Assembly: GCA_964448405.1 (NCBI GenBank) | Contig: CAYUVW010000035.1 | Location: 1 to 12,183, forward strand | From: DAORHV01 sp964448405 | GTDB taxonomy: Bacteria > Patescibacteriota > Gracilibacteria > Peribacterales > Peribacteraceae | Reading direction: 5' to 3' | DNA: 12,183 nt | Part shown: piece by piece, positions 7,355 to 12,183 of the stretch | Numbering within the stretch: the stretch's first letter is position 1 | How the letters are laid out: each line of letters starts with the position of its first letter | Made by a program: the position numbers and the translations under genes | Notes under the pieces: generated by a model | Seen by the model: the letters and a program-made list of their open reading frames with translations, nothing else | Told to the model about the DNA's origin: nothing | The model's database searches: none

Positions 7355-7897
7355 TTACCAGATGTACAGATAGACTTTCTGACGACCCCAAAACGGCACA
7401 TCGATGATGTCCTTCGCTCGTGGTTCGCGATCGGGAAATTGGAATGAATGCGACACAATGCGCGTACCCGGACGAAGTTCGGCGGCGAATTTTTTCAGCA
7501 GCGTGGACATGAATGACGGCGACAGATACAGAAAAAGAACGTCGGCATCGGCAAGGTTCTTGTCCATGAAGCTCTCGAAATGAATGTCCACATCGGAGCG
7601 CAGCCAGAGCTGGCGCAACTTGGCGAGCATCCAGACGCCGAGTGCGATTTCGTATCCAACAGCCGTAATGCCCGGATACTTGCGCTTGGCTTCCATAAGT
7701 ACGCGTCCGTCACCGCAGCCAAGGTCATAGACTTTGTCGCCGGCTTTGCATTCGGCCATATCAGCCATTCTTGCAGCCACCGATACCGGAGTCGGCACAT
7801 ACGGCATGTGCCACCAAGCATTGGCTCCAATCGTAATGAGCAGAATGGACATGAATGCAATCACGGCAGCCAAAAGAACCCACGCGAGAATTACCAT
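7355..7897 (-). CDS. Membrane-anchored class I SAM methyltransferase, FAM173/ATPSc-KMT-like
   Basis: 180 aa. One N-terminal membrane helix (about 3-24) is followed by a small Rossmann methyltransferase: PYVPTP (32-37), motif I VYDLGCGDGRV (56-66), motif II acid AVGYE (79-83), and later LRPGTRIVSHSF (141-152). The order YVPxT...DxGxGDGR...VGYE...W, the single N-terminal helix and the small size recall the FAM173 family. Its animal members methylate a lysine of the ATP-synthase c-ring or ANT, and prokaryotic relatives are thought to be lysine methyltransferases. That match is from memory, not a search; the substrate here is unknown but probably membrane-proximal. The leader is cttctccccttcgacg before ATG, with no Shine-Dalgarno. 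It lies 39 bp downstream of the 132-aa membrane protein gene on the same strand, so probably shares its transcript from 8360-8388. It converges on comEC with a 3-bp gap. Confidence 0.82.
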   Translation of the reverse strand: MVILAWVLLAAVIAFMSILLITIGANAWWHMPYVPTPVSVAARMADMAECKAGDKVYDLGCGDGRVLMEAKRKYPGITAVGYEIALGVWMLAKLRQLWLRSDVDIHFESFMDKNLADADVLFLYLSPSFMSTLLKKFAAELRPGTRIVSHSFQFPDREPRAKDIIDVPFWGRQKVYLYIW

Positions 7898-7913
7898 CGT
7901 CGAAGGGGAGAAG
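7898..7913 (-). promoter_or_regulatory. Pyrimidine-rich leader before the methyltransferase start
   Basis: Minus-strand text cttctccccttcgacg ends at the ATG at 7897, where a Shine-Dalgarno would be expected. It resembles the leaders at 5056-5072, 11597-11615 and 11922-11939. Confidence 0.45.
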
Positions 7914-7936
7914 TGAAATCACGCGTAGCCAAGGCC

Positions 7937-8335
7937 TTAAATGAGCACCAGGCCAAGATACGTGAAGAGGGCTCCGAAGAAGACCAGCAGAACGCCTGTC
8001 AGCGACTGCATCGTCGACGTGGAAAGCATGCGATCTTCAATGCTTCCTTTCATTGCCACCACTTGATCCGGCCACCATGCCAAGAGCAGTGCTTTCGCCA
8101 GCGTGATCCAGGCCATGGCGACGATCAATCCATCGGCATCCAACGTCAGTTGCCACTGTTTCTTGAGCACCAGAACCGCCAAAACAGCGAAGGTGACTCC
8201 GGCGAAACGCAGAGATGTTTCATCTTTGGAGAGCTTCTTCTTCCAAGCGACGATGTCTTTATCGCCGAAGATAAGAGGAAAACCCAGAACGTACGAGACG
8301 ACGCCGAGAATCAGCGCAAAGCTGGAAAGGGGCAT
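7937..8335 (-). CDS. Hypothetical four-helix membrane protein
   Basis: 132 aa from the ATG at 8335. The frame stays open to 8527, but the promoter at 8360-8388 lies inside that extension and transcription would begin near 8353, leaving an 18-nt leader before 8335; the N-terminal extension is therefore not real. Four hydrophobic segments are visible (about 3-23, 42-57, 68-88, 108-131). A lysine-rich loop (WKKKLSKDE, 31-39) follows the first helix and a polar loop WPDQVVAMKGSIEDR (88-102) precedes the last. I do not recognise a family. It is the first gene of a two-gene unit with the membrane-anchored methyltransferase, which suggests a shared membrane context, possibly enzyme and substrate or scaffold; this is inference only. 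Confidence 0.72.
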   Translation of the reverse strand: MPLSSFALILGVVSYVLGFPLIFGDKDIVAWKKKLSKDETSLRFAGVTFAVLAVLVLKKQWQLTLDADGLIVAMAWITLAKALLLAWWPDQVVAMKGSIEDRMLSTSTMQSLTGVLLVFFGALFTYLGLVLI

Positions 8336-8359
8336 GATTGTTGCGGAAACAGTGTCGGG

Positions 8360-8388
8360 ACTATAGCAACTGCCCAAATCATTGTCAC
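8360..8388 (-). promoter_or_regulatory. Sigma-70-type promoter of the membrane protein/methyltransferase operon
   Basis: On the minus strand: -35 GTGACA (8383-8388, 5 of 6 to TTGACA), 17-bp spacer, -10 TATAGT (8360-8365, 5 of 6), with an extended TGc just before the -10. Predicted start is near 8353, 18 nt before the ATG at 8335. Confidence 0.7.
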
Positions 8389-8435
8389 TTGCGCGAATTG
8401 CAGCCCACCAATGCGGTGTATTGCCGCAGAAGCTT

Positions 8436-8453
8436 CGAAGAATCGATTCTTCG
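8436..8453. repeat. Perfect 18-bp palindrome between divergent promoters
   Basis: cgaagaatcgattcttcg is its own reverse complement over all 18 bases. A shorter palindrome, cttcgaag (8433-8440), overlaps its left end, giving three spaced cttcg/cgaag elements. It lies between the minus-strand promoter (8360-8388) and the tRNA promoter (8510-8537), with no gene over it. A dimeric regulator site is the simplest reading. There is no loop or T-run for a terminator. Confidence 0.6.
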
Positions 8454-8509
8454 GACAGTCTCGCCGTAGCCGTAAGGCGAAGGCGGATGAAATAGGCAAG
8501 CAACGCAGT

Positions 8510-8537
8510 TTGCACAGACGCTGGCATGGCTTATACT
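8510..8537 (+). promoter_or_regulatory. Promoter of tRNA-Glu
   Basis: -35 TTGCAC (8510-8515), 16-bp spacer, -10 TATACT (8532-8537, 5 of 6). Predicted start is near 8544, giving a leader of about 69 nt to be trimmed before the mature 5' end at 8613. Confidence 0.6.
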
Positions 8538-8612
8538 CGCGCGTGCCGAACGCTGCAGCTGAATCGCAGATGCGGAAAGCAGTCGCACAGTTCGGTTGAT
8601 CATTCCATCTAC

Positions 8613-8687
8613 GGCCCCATCGTCTAATGGTTAGGACAGCGGGTTTTCAATCCGTTAACGGGAGTTCAATTCTCCCTGGGGCTGCCA
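8613..8687 (+). tRNA. tRNA-Glu (anticodon UUC)
   Basis: 75 nt with encoded CCA. Acceptor GGCCCCA (8613-8619) pairs with TGGGGCT (8677-8683), then discriminator G and CCA (8685-8687). The D-arm begins GTCTAATGG, typical of tRNA-Glu. Anticodon stem GCGGG (8639-8643) pairs with TCCGT (8651-8655) with G-T at both ends; the 7-nt loop TTTTCAA has TTC at its centre. T-arm GGGAG-TTCAATT-CTCCC (8660-8676). All arms close. The G-T end pairs in the anticodon stem and the G-T first acceptor pair are slightly unusual but allowed. Confidence 0.96.
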
Positions 8688-8698
8688 ACTCTTGTGAA

Positions 8699-8719
8699 AG
8701 AGAACCCTTCGGGCTCTCT
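8699..8719. terminator. Hairpin between tRNA-Glu and the convergent DUF2721 gene
   Basis: AGAGA-a-CCC-TTC-GGG-c-TCTCT: 5 + 3 bp with one A.C mismatch. It starts 12 nt after the tRNA and 45 nt past the DUF2721 stop in the other direction. Neither side has a solid U-tract (the minus side has only cttt), so it is a candidate bidirectional terminator or processing hairpin, not a textbook one. Confidence 0.4.
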
Positions 8720-8763
8720 CCGAAAAGGTGTACATCAAAGGATTGTCCGTAGGACCGATGTGT

Positions 8764-9261
8764 TCACAGTACTTCAGAAGATGGCATTTTTTCACTTTCC
8801 AACTTGGCAGAGTCGAGGGCGATGATCAGTTCGCGGATAGACAATAAAAGTCCTCCTGCCGTGGCGACGACACCGAAAAAGAATGGTACGAGGGACCACG
8901 TTTCCATGCCGGGGAATACCAGAGAGAGACCCAAAAGCATGATGCACAAGAGCATAGCCAGTACCGCTGACTGCAAGAGAATCAATGCGTTTCGCAGCAG
9001 GCCTGCCCGCCGGAAGATATCGGCATTTTGGGCATCCAAGGCTATCGCCCGTGTCTTCAGTGCTTGTGTCAGAATGTTATCCGATTGCTCAGCGGGTATC
9101 TTGTGCAAATGTATTTGCGCTTCAAAGTGTTCTCGGGAGAACCCGCGCAACCGACCAACTACAACGGCCAATCGGTTATAGAGCGGCAAACAAATCAGCG
9201 CTTGCGCTGAAATCATCACCACAGGGGCGACAAGAATGCGAATGGATTCAACAGCAATCAT
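8764..9261 (-). CDS. DUF2721-family membrane protein
   Basis: 165 aa from the ATG at 9261. The first helix is IRILVAPVVMISAQALICLPL (about 7-27), followed by NRLAVVVGRLRG (29-40), a helical polar stretch with FRRAGLLRNALILLQ (83-97), and two further helices (about 96-116 and 124-142). The last helix leads into SIRELIIALDSAK. The order helix, NRL..v.gRlR, RR..lLr.Ai, two helices, E...A matches DUF2721 proteins as I remember them; their function is unknown. The frame stays open upstream to 9501 and contains another hydrophobic stretch (LYWLFTTLAIFALSSGIW) reachable only through a TTG start. A longer form is possible, but one reaching 9501 would run over the promoter at 9412-9440 and into the divergent gene. 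It is the only gene here that ends in TGA. It converges on tRNA-Glu. Confidence 0.68.
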   Translation of the reverse strand: MIAVESIRILVAPVVMISAQALICLPLYNRLAVVVGRLRGFSREHFEAQIHLHKIPAEQSDNILTQALKTRAIALDAQNADIFRRAGLLRNALILLQSAVLAMLLCIMLLGLSLVFPGMETWSLVPFFFGVVATAGGLLLSIRELIIALDSAKLESEKMPSSEVL

Positions 9262-9411
9262 GAATAATGTGTAGCGATCTGAAACATTGCGATTGTCCCA
9301 TATTCCGCTGGACAGAGCAAATATTGCCAATGTTGTGAAGAGCCAATACAACGTGCTCAAAGAATGTCTCGACTGCAGCGTAAACAAGGGAACAAGGCGG
9401 CATGTGCATAG

Positions 9412-9440
9412 TTGTAATAATTGAAAAAAAGTTGTATAAT
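9412..9440 (+). promoter_or_regulatory. Strong sigma-70-type promoter of the DUF4215 protein gene
   Basis: -35 TTGTAA (9412-9417), 17-bp spacer, -10 TATAAT (9435-9440, perfect). Predicted start is near 9447, giving a leader of about 30 nt that contains cccccctttt (9456-9465) and no Shine-Dalgarno before the ATG at 9477. The surroundings are clearly AT-richer than the genes. Confidence 0.75.
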
Positions 9441-9476
9441 ATATAAAGAAACACACCCCCCTTTTCGCACAAACAT

Positions 9477-10223
9477 ATGACGAAAAAGCGTCGCTCTTCA
9501 TTCCGAACGGAATCTCTTTCTGTCACATTCTCGTTGTTGGCGATGGCGCTCCTCGGAACCGTAATCTCGAACACCGCACAGCTGCAGGCGATGTCTACGA
9601 CGAATTCCGGCGCAGCATCGAGCCAATCATCTGCAACGTCTTCGCGCAGCACACGCACGCAACGTGCTGCCACGGAACGCCTGAAGCGGCGTACGGCAAT
9701 CAAGAACATTTTGACGAACACCGAGAGCACATCGACATCGGAAGTCAGCACTCAGCGCCCCAGTCCGCGCACCATTCGAACCAAAGCTGCTGCACCAGAC
9801 GCGCCTGAATCACGCTCTGTTCGCCCGACTGTCGTGCTCGAAAAAGCCGGCTGCGGCGATGGATTGTTGCTGGACGCCGAAGAGTGCGATGACGGAAATA
9901 AGGTGAGCGGCGACGGCTGCAGTGCGGCCTGCGCGATTGAGGTGGGATTCGATTGCGATCGTTACGCGCAACCCACCACCTGTAGAGAGCGCTGCGGCAA
10001 CGGCGGAGTATCCGTGAATGAAACCTGTGACGATGGGAACGCCAACGATTTGGATGGATGCAGTCGCTACTGCAAAACGGAGTACGGATTCACCTGCACG
10101 ACAGCCTCGCCAAACGTCTGTACGGCAGTCTGCGGCAATGCCTCCACCAACGGGGCCGAACAGTGCGATGACGGCAACACCGCAAGCGGCGACGGCTGCT
10201 CGTCGACATGTTTGTCCGAATAA
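9477..10223 (+). CDS. Secreted DUF4215 cysteine-repeat protein
   Basis: 248 aa. A basic N-terminus (MTKKRRSSF) leads into a hydrophobic segment (about 15-34) and a possible signal-peptidase site after QLQA (38). A Ser/Thr/Arg-rich, probably disordered stretch follows (40-125). The C-terminal half is three cysteine repeats of the DUF4215 / Myxococcus cysteine-rich type: 126-172, 173-218 and a shortened 219-248, each with CG(D/N)...CDDGN...DGCS..C. They hold 6, 6 and 4 cysteines, so seven or eight disulfides are possible. The third repeat lacks the usual final GF.C...C part and ends the protein. Such repeats occur on extracellular proteins in several phyla, including Patescibacteria; their role is unclear (adhesion or calcium binding via the Asp-rich CDDGN loop has been suggested). 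It converges on the NTPase gene with a 3-bp gap and has its own strong promoter. Confidence 0.85.
   Translation: MTKKRRSSFRTESLSVTFSLLAMALLGTVISNTAQLQAMSTTNSGAASSQSSATSSRSTRTQRAATERLKRRTAIKNILTNTESTSTSEVSTQRPSPRTIRTKAAAPDAPESRSVRPTVVLEKAGCGDGLLLDAEECDDGNKVSGDGCSAACAIEVGFDCDRYAQPTTCRERCGNGGVSVNETCDDGNANDLDGCSRYCKTEYGFTCTTASPNVCTAVCGNASTNGAEQCDDGNTASGDGCSSTCLSE
9852..10220 (+). repeat. Three tandem DUF4215 repeats in coding DNA
   Basis: Units at 9852-9992, 9993-10130 and 10131-10220. Units 1 and 3 share long identical DNA blocks (agtgcgatgacgg and agcggcgacggctgc), while unit 2 is more diverged. This suggests recent copying or conversion between 1 and 3. Confidence 0.75.
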
Positions 10224-10226
10224 CGA

Positions 10227-11513
10227 CTACGACTCTTCAACATCCCACGGTGCCGGCCCTTCGTCGGGCAGCTCACCGTAGACTTCGGTGAAGTAATCGA
10301 CACGCACAGGTTCCAAGGACCCGTAGGTCTTTGTTGTTGGATCGTAACGAAACACCTGCTTGTCGTAACGAACGACGTAGGAGAGCCCCGCCTGTTGCAG
10401 GCCGCACTCGACGGCGTACGCGACTGGAACCACGTCGTCGGGCGTATGGTCATGCTTGTGCACATACAGCGGCGACACATGCTGCGGCAGCTGCACGCGC
10501 GGCACTTCCCTTTGCCAAATGGTTTCCATCTTCACCGTCGCCTCCAGTCCCCCGGCACGAGCCAATGACAGTATGGCTTCAACCGTTTCGCTCTCATTGT
10601 CCGATGTACGATTGTCCATCTGCCGGCCGAAGCGTCCGAATTGCTGATAGTACGTCGCACCCTTGCGCGCGTCGGCCATAATGAACCGCGATAACACGGT
10701 GTCATTCTGTGGATGCTGGCAATACCCGATGACTCCCAGCAATGCCTCGGCATTCTCGGCGTGTTCCACGAACACATCGAAGGTCGGTTCATCCGGCTTG
10801 CGCTCGATCCAGGCATCGTACAACGCAAACAACTGCGTGGTCGCCGGAACCGGCATTTCTTTCCCCTGGTACAACCTGCGATTCAAAATACTGACGGCAT
10901 TGCTGCGTTTGCGAGCATGTTCCCAATCAGCCAACATGGGCAGAACGTCATCCGGTGGCAGGAAATCCGTATAACGGGAAAGCACTTCCTGCAATCTTGG
11001 AATGCGCTCTTGGCCCCCAAGATGGCACGACTCAATGACCTGCTGCAGGGCAATGACGCAGTGTGCGAAGCCCGCCGCCTGCGTAATGGGGCGCGCTTTG
11101 CACAGCCGTTCAACGAGAAGCGGCACACCCAAGCTGTATCGCACGATGATGTCGCGCTCTTCCGGCTGCAACGACGGCTCGACGGCGTTCATCCAAGCAT
11201 TCAGTTCGCTGGCGTTCAAATTCCGCACGGTCATTCTCGGTGCGCTTTCGAATTCCGCGGGTACCGATACTGCGCCGCCCGGCGGCGTGAGAATGACTAC
11301 TCGAATGCCGTTGGCGACAGCCGTGCGCACCTCGGCAAGCCTGGTGTGCACGCGCGAGCTTTCGATGTCCATGCCGGGCTGTGTTTCGGCAAACGCGGCC
11401 TGCACCACGGTGCTCTTGCCGGCACCGCTCATGCCATCCACCACCGAAATAGGGTTCGTTCCCAGCGATTGCTTCAGGAGGTCTTTCGCCGCTGCTTGAG
11501 ATGGGTAGAGCAT
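10227..11513 (-). CDS. P-loop NTPase of unknown function, STAND/AAA+-like N-terminal half
   Basis: 428 aa from the ATG at 11513; an in-frame TTG at 11549 would lie upstream of the candidate -10 element. The Walker A motif is GMSGAGKST (27-35). A hydrophobic strand follows, IRVVILTPPGG (70-80), which ends in Thr and looks like a sensor-1 strand; no hydrophobic strand ending in DD or DE is obvious as Walker B. RYSLGVPLLVERL (125-137) resembles the GxP turn of the lid in STAND/NACHT and related AAA+ ATPases. The C-terminal ~290 residues are mixed helical with no repeats or membrane segments, and end acidic (DEGPAPWDVEES). I recognise no partner domain, so signalling, regulation or defence cannot be told apart. 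The leader ends ctcttcc before ATG, with no Shine-Dalgarno. It is divergent from a 64-aa gene across 102 bp and convergent on the DUF4215 gene. Confidence 0.72.
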   Translation of the reverse strand: MLYPSQAAAKDLLKQSLGTNPISVVDGMSGAGKSTVVQAAFAETQPGMDIESSRVHTRLAEVRTAVANGIRVVILTPPGGAVSVPAEFESAPRMTVRNLNASELNAWMNAVEPSLQPEERDIIVRYSLGVPLLVERLCKARPITQAAGFAHCVIALQQVIESCHLGGQERIPRLQEVLSRYTDFLPPDDVLPMLADWEHARKRSNAVSILNRRLYQGKEMPVPATTQLFALYDAWIERKPDEPTFDVFVEHAENAEALLGVIGYCQHPQNDTVLSRFIMADARKGATYYQQFGRFGRQMDNRTSDNESETVEAILSLARAGGLEATVKMETIWQREVPRVQLPQHVSPLYVHKHDHTPDDVVPVAYAVECGLQQAGLSYVVRYDKQVFRYDPTTKTYGSLEPVRVDYFTEVYGELPDEGPAPWDVEES

Positions 11514-11533
11514 GGAAGAGTTTTCTAGACTAG

Positions 11534-11539
11534 ATTGTA
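11534..11539 (-). promoter_or_regulatory. Candidate -10 element of the NTPase gene
   Basis: Minus-strand TACAAT (5 of 6), 20 bp before the ATG at 11513. No convincing -35 lies 16-18 bp upstream. A small inverted repeat tctag-a-ctaga (11524-11534) touches it and lies near the predicted start site. Confidence 0.3.
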
Positions 11540-11561
11540 AATCGTGCAAATTCCAGCCTTC

Positions 11562-11589
11562 TTGTCTTCATGCAAAACGATGCTAGATT
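11562..11589 (+). promoter_or_regulatory. Candidate extended -10 promoter of the 64-aa gene
   Basis: -35 TTGTCT (11562-11567), 16-bp spacer, -10 TAGATT (11584-11589) preceded by TGc. Each hexamer matches consensus at 4 of 6. Predicted start is near 11596, leaving about 20 nt before the ATG at 11616. Confidence 0.4.
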
Positions 11590-11596
11590 CAACGCA

Positions 11597-11615
11597 TCCC
11601 CCTTCTTCCGACCCT
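11597..11615 (+). promoter_or_regulatory. Pyrimidine-rich leader before the 64-aa gene
   Basis: tcccccttcttccgaccct ends directly at the ATG at 11616. It would be nearly the whole untranslated leader if the promoter at 11562-11589 is right. No Shine-Dalgarno is present. Confidence 0.45.
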
Positions 11616-11810
11616 ATGGCCCCCATGAACGCAGTACCGACATACGAACCAGGCGACATGCGCTGGATGCGCGACGGATTGACTCATGCCGAAGTCACCG
11701 GCGCTCTGCAGGAGCGTGCCGAAGCCGGCGACTCAACCGCTGGCGAAAAAGTGGAGCAAGCAGTCACCCTCTATCGCCAACGCATGACGGAAATCGGTGA
11801 AGCGATGTAG
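11616..11810 (+). CDS. Small acidic hypothetical protein
   Basis: 64 aa from the ATG at 11616. The frame is open back to 11544 (GTG) with another ATG at 11580, but those residues (PPSSDP and similar) look like translated leader and lie over the candidate promoter. ATG 11625 is also possible. The protein has a short Pro-containing N-terminus (NAVPTYEPGDMRW), then two probable helices (about 20-37 and 42-62), many Glu residues and no Cys, so it is small and soluble. I do not recognise it. It is divergent from the P-loop NTPase gene across 102 bp and followed by 129 bp of AT-rich intergenic DNA before the nitroreductase. Modest confidence, helped by the leader resembling those of certain genes nearby. 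Confidence 0.55.
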   Translation: MAPMNAVPTYEPGDMRWMRDGLTHAEVTGALQERAEAGDSTAGEKVEQAVTLYRQRMTEIGEAM

Positions 11811-11861
11811 AGAGAATTCAATAAAACAGTATTTAAGACGGTTTAAAATGCAGTTTTGAAG

Positions 11862-11887
11862 AAAATAGTTGATTCCTTAACTATTTT
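11862..11887. repeat. AT-rich inverted repeat between the 64-aa gene and the nitroreductase gene
   Basis: AAAATAGTT-gattcctt-AACTATTTT: a 9-bp perfect stem, extendable by a G-T and an A-T pair to leave a 4-nt loop. It is 52 bp beyond the 64-aa stop. The 3' arm ends in TTTT, so a weak bidirectional terminator is possible, though the stem is unusually AT-rich for one. Confidence 0.45.
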
Positions 11888-11905
11888 GGCGTAGCCTGAG
11901 TTTTT

Positions 11906-11918
11906 GCGGAATATCCGC
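11906..11918 (+). promoter_or_regulatory. Short hairpin in the nitroreductase leader
   Basis: GCGGA-ATA-TCCGC, a 5-bp stem with a 3-nt loop, preceded by TTTTT and followed directly by the pyrimidine tract. It ends 21 nt before the ATG at 11940 and could be a regulator half-site pair or an mRNA structure. Confidence 0.35.
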
Positions 11919-11921
11919 TCG

Positions 11922-11939
11922 TTCCTCCCCTCTCTTTTC
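11922..11939 (+). promoter_or_regulatory. Pyrimidine-rich leader before the nitroreductase start
   Basis: ttcctcccctctcttttc, an uninterrupted run of 18 pyrimidines, ends directly at the ATG at 11940. It is the clearest of the C/T-rich leaders here. Confidence 0.5.
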
Positions 11940-12183
11940 ATGTCGAACCTGAACGAAAGCCTGCAGTGGCGCTACGCCACAAAAAAATTCGATCCGTCCA
12001 AAAAGTTGAGTGATGCACAGCTGGATGAACTTCTGGAGGCCACGCGCCTTTCGGCATCGTCGTACGGCCTGCAAGCGTATCGCTTGATCGTCGTCACGGA
12101 CCCCGCTGTCCGCGCCAAAATCCGCGAGCACGCATGGAATCAATCGCAGGTTACCGACGCATCGCACCTTATTGCGGTCTGCC
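11940..12183 (+). CDS. FMN-dependent NAD(P)H nitroreductase (5' part, cut by window end)
   Basis: The first 81 codons are visible and the frame is open at the window edge. They read MSNLNESLQWRYATKKFD, then LDELLEATRLSASSYGLQAY and RLIVVTDPAVRAKIREHAW. R11, the KKF(D) turn and the SS.G.Q segment match the FMN-phosphate and isoalloxazine-binding N-terminus of the nitroreductase fold, closest by eye to the NfsB-type group (family length about 200-220 aa, so about 40% is present). These enzymes are homodimers that pass two electrons from NAD(P)H through FMN to nitroaromatics, quinones or similar acceptors; the natural substrate is often unknown. The leader contains a small hairpin and an 18-nt pyrimidine run, with no Shine-Dalgarno. 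A weak -35/-10 pair (TTGATT at 11869, TAGCCT at 11892) can be drawn but is not convincing. Confidence 0.85.
   Translation, partial: MSNLNESLQWRYATKKFDPSKKLSDAQLDELLEATRLSASSYGLQAYRLIVVTDPAVRAKIREHAWNQSQVTDASHLIAVC

Noticed and set aside
8460..8478. tcgcc...ggcga inverted repeat
   Set aside because: It has only 5-bp arms around a 10-nt loop, well within chance for GC-rich DNA.
8336..8527. N-terminal extension of the 132-aa membrane protein
   Set aside because: A good minus-strand promoter and a perfect palindrome lie inside it, and the extended residues have no membrane or domain character.
7580..8599. 339-codon open frame on the + strand
   Set aside because: It runs antisense through the methyltransferase, the membrane protein gene, two promoters and the palindrome; its product is rich in H, R, Q and C with no family features.
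8745..8755. GTCC-gta-GGAC hairpin
   Set aside because: A 4-bp stem with no T-run is too short to call.
8613..8763. tRNA-Glu 3' end as a phage or integrative-element attachment site
   Set aside because: No repeat of the tRNA 3' end and no integrase-like gene is seen in the window; the downstream DNA is a hairpin and an ordinary membrane protein gene.
10713..11528. 271-codon open frame on the + strand
   Set aside because: It is the complement of the Walker-A NTPase gene, which has clear motifs; the + product looks like shadow translation.

Overview
The window looks like chromosomal DNA of a Candidate Phyla Radiation (Patescibacteria) bacterium, most like Peribacteria-type lineages. This is an inference from gene style: GC-moderate DNA, compact packing, secreted proteins with long serine-rich linkers and DUF4215 cysteine repeats, and a ComEC that lacks its C-terminal nuclease-like domain. 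TGA acts as a normal stop (one gene ends in it and no real gene needs it as sense), which argues against the Gracilibacteria/Absconditabacteria code. Stop use over eleven genes is 7 TAA, 3 TAG, 1 TGA.

Layout. (1) 144-3673, + strand: an RmuC-like membrane-anchored nuclease and a PcrA/UvrD helicase, a DNA-repair pair, preceded by a perfect 19-bp palindrome. (2) 3674-3819: intergenic, with a minus-strand intrinsic terminator and a second perfect hairpin. (3) 3820-5055, - strand: a secreted serine-rich beta-sandwich-type protein, divergent from (4) ksgA (16S rRNA dimethyltransferase) and comEC (DNA-uptake channel), + strand, overlapping by 8 bp. (5) 7355-8335, - strand: a two-gene operon of a four-helix membrane protein and a membrane-anchored methyltransferase of FAM173/ATPSc-KMT type, with a good promoter at 8360-8388. 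(6) tRNA-Glu(UUC) at 8613-8687 with its own divergent promoter; a perfect 18-bp palindrome lies between the two promoters. (7) a DUF2721 membrane protein (-), and divergently a secreted DUF4215 cysteine-repeat protein (+) behind the best promoter in the window. (8) a P-loop NTPase of unknown role (-), divergent from a 64-aa acidic protein (+). (9) the start of an FMN nitroreductase, cut by the window edge.

The most unusual signal is translational. Almost no gene has a Shine-Dalgarno sequence. Instead, at least seven starts have a C/T-rich tract ending at, or within about 10 nt of, the start codon. I see no CRISPR array, transposon, phage gene cluster or recognised defence island. The genes are mostly housekeeping (repair, ribosome maturation, DNA uptake) mixed with lineage-type surface proteins and a few unassigned genes.
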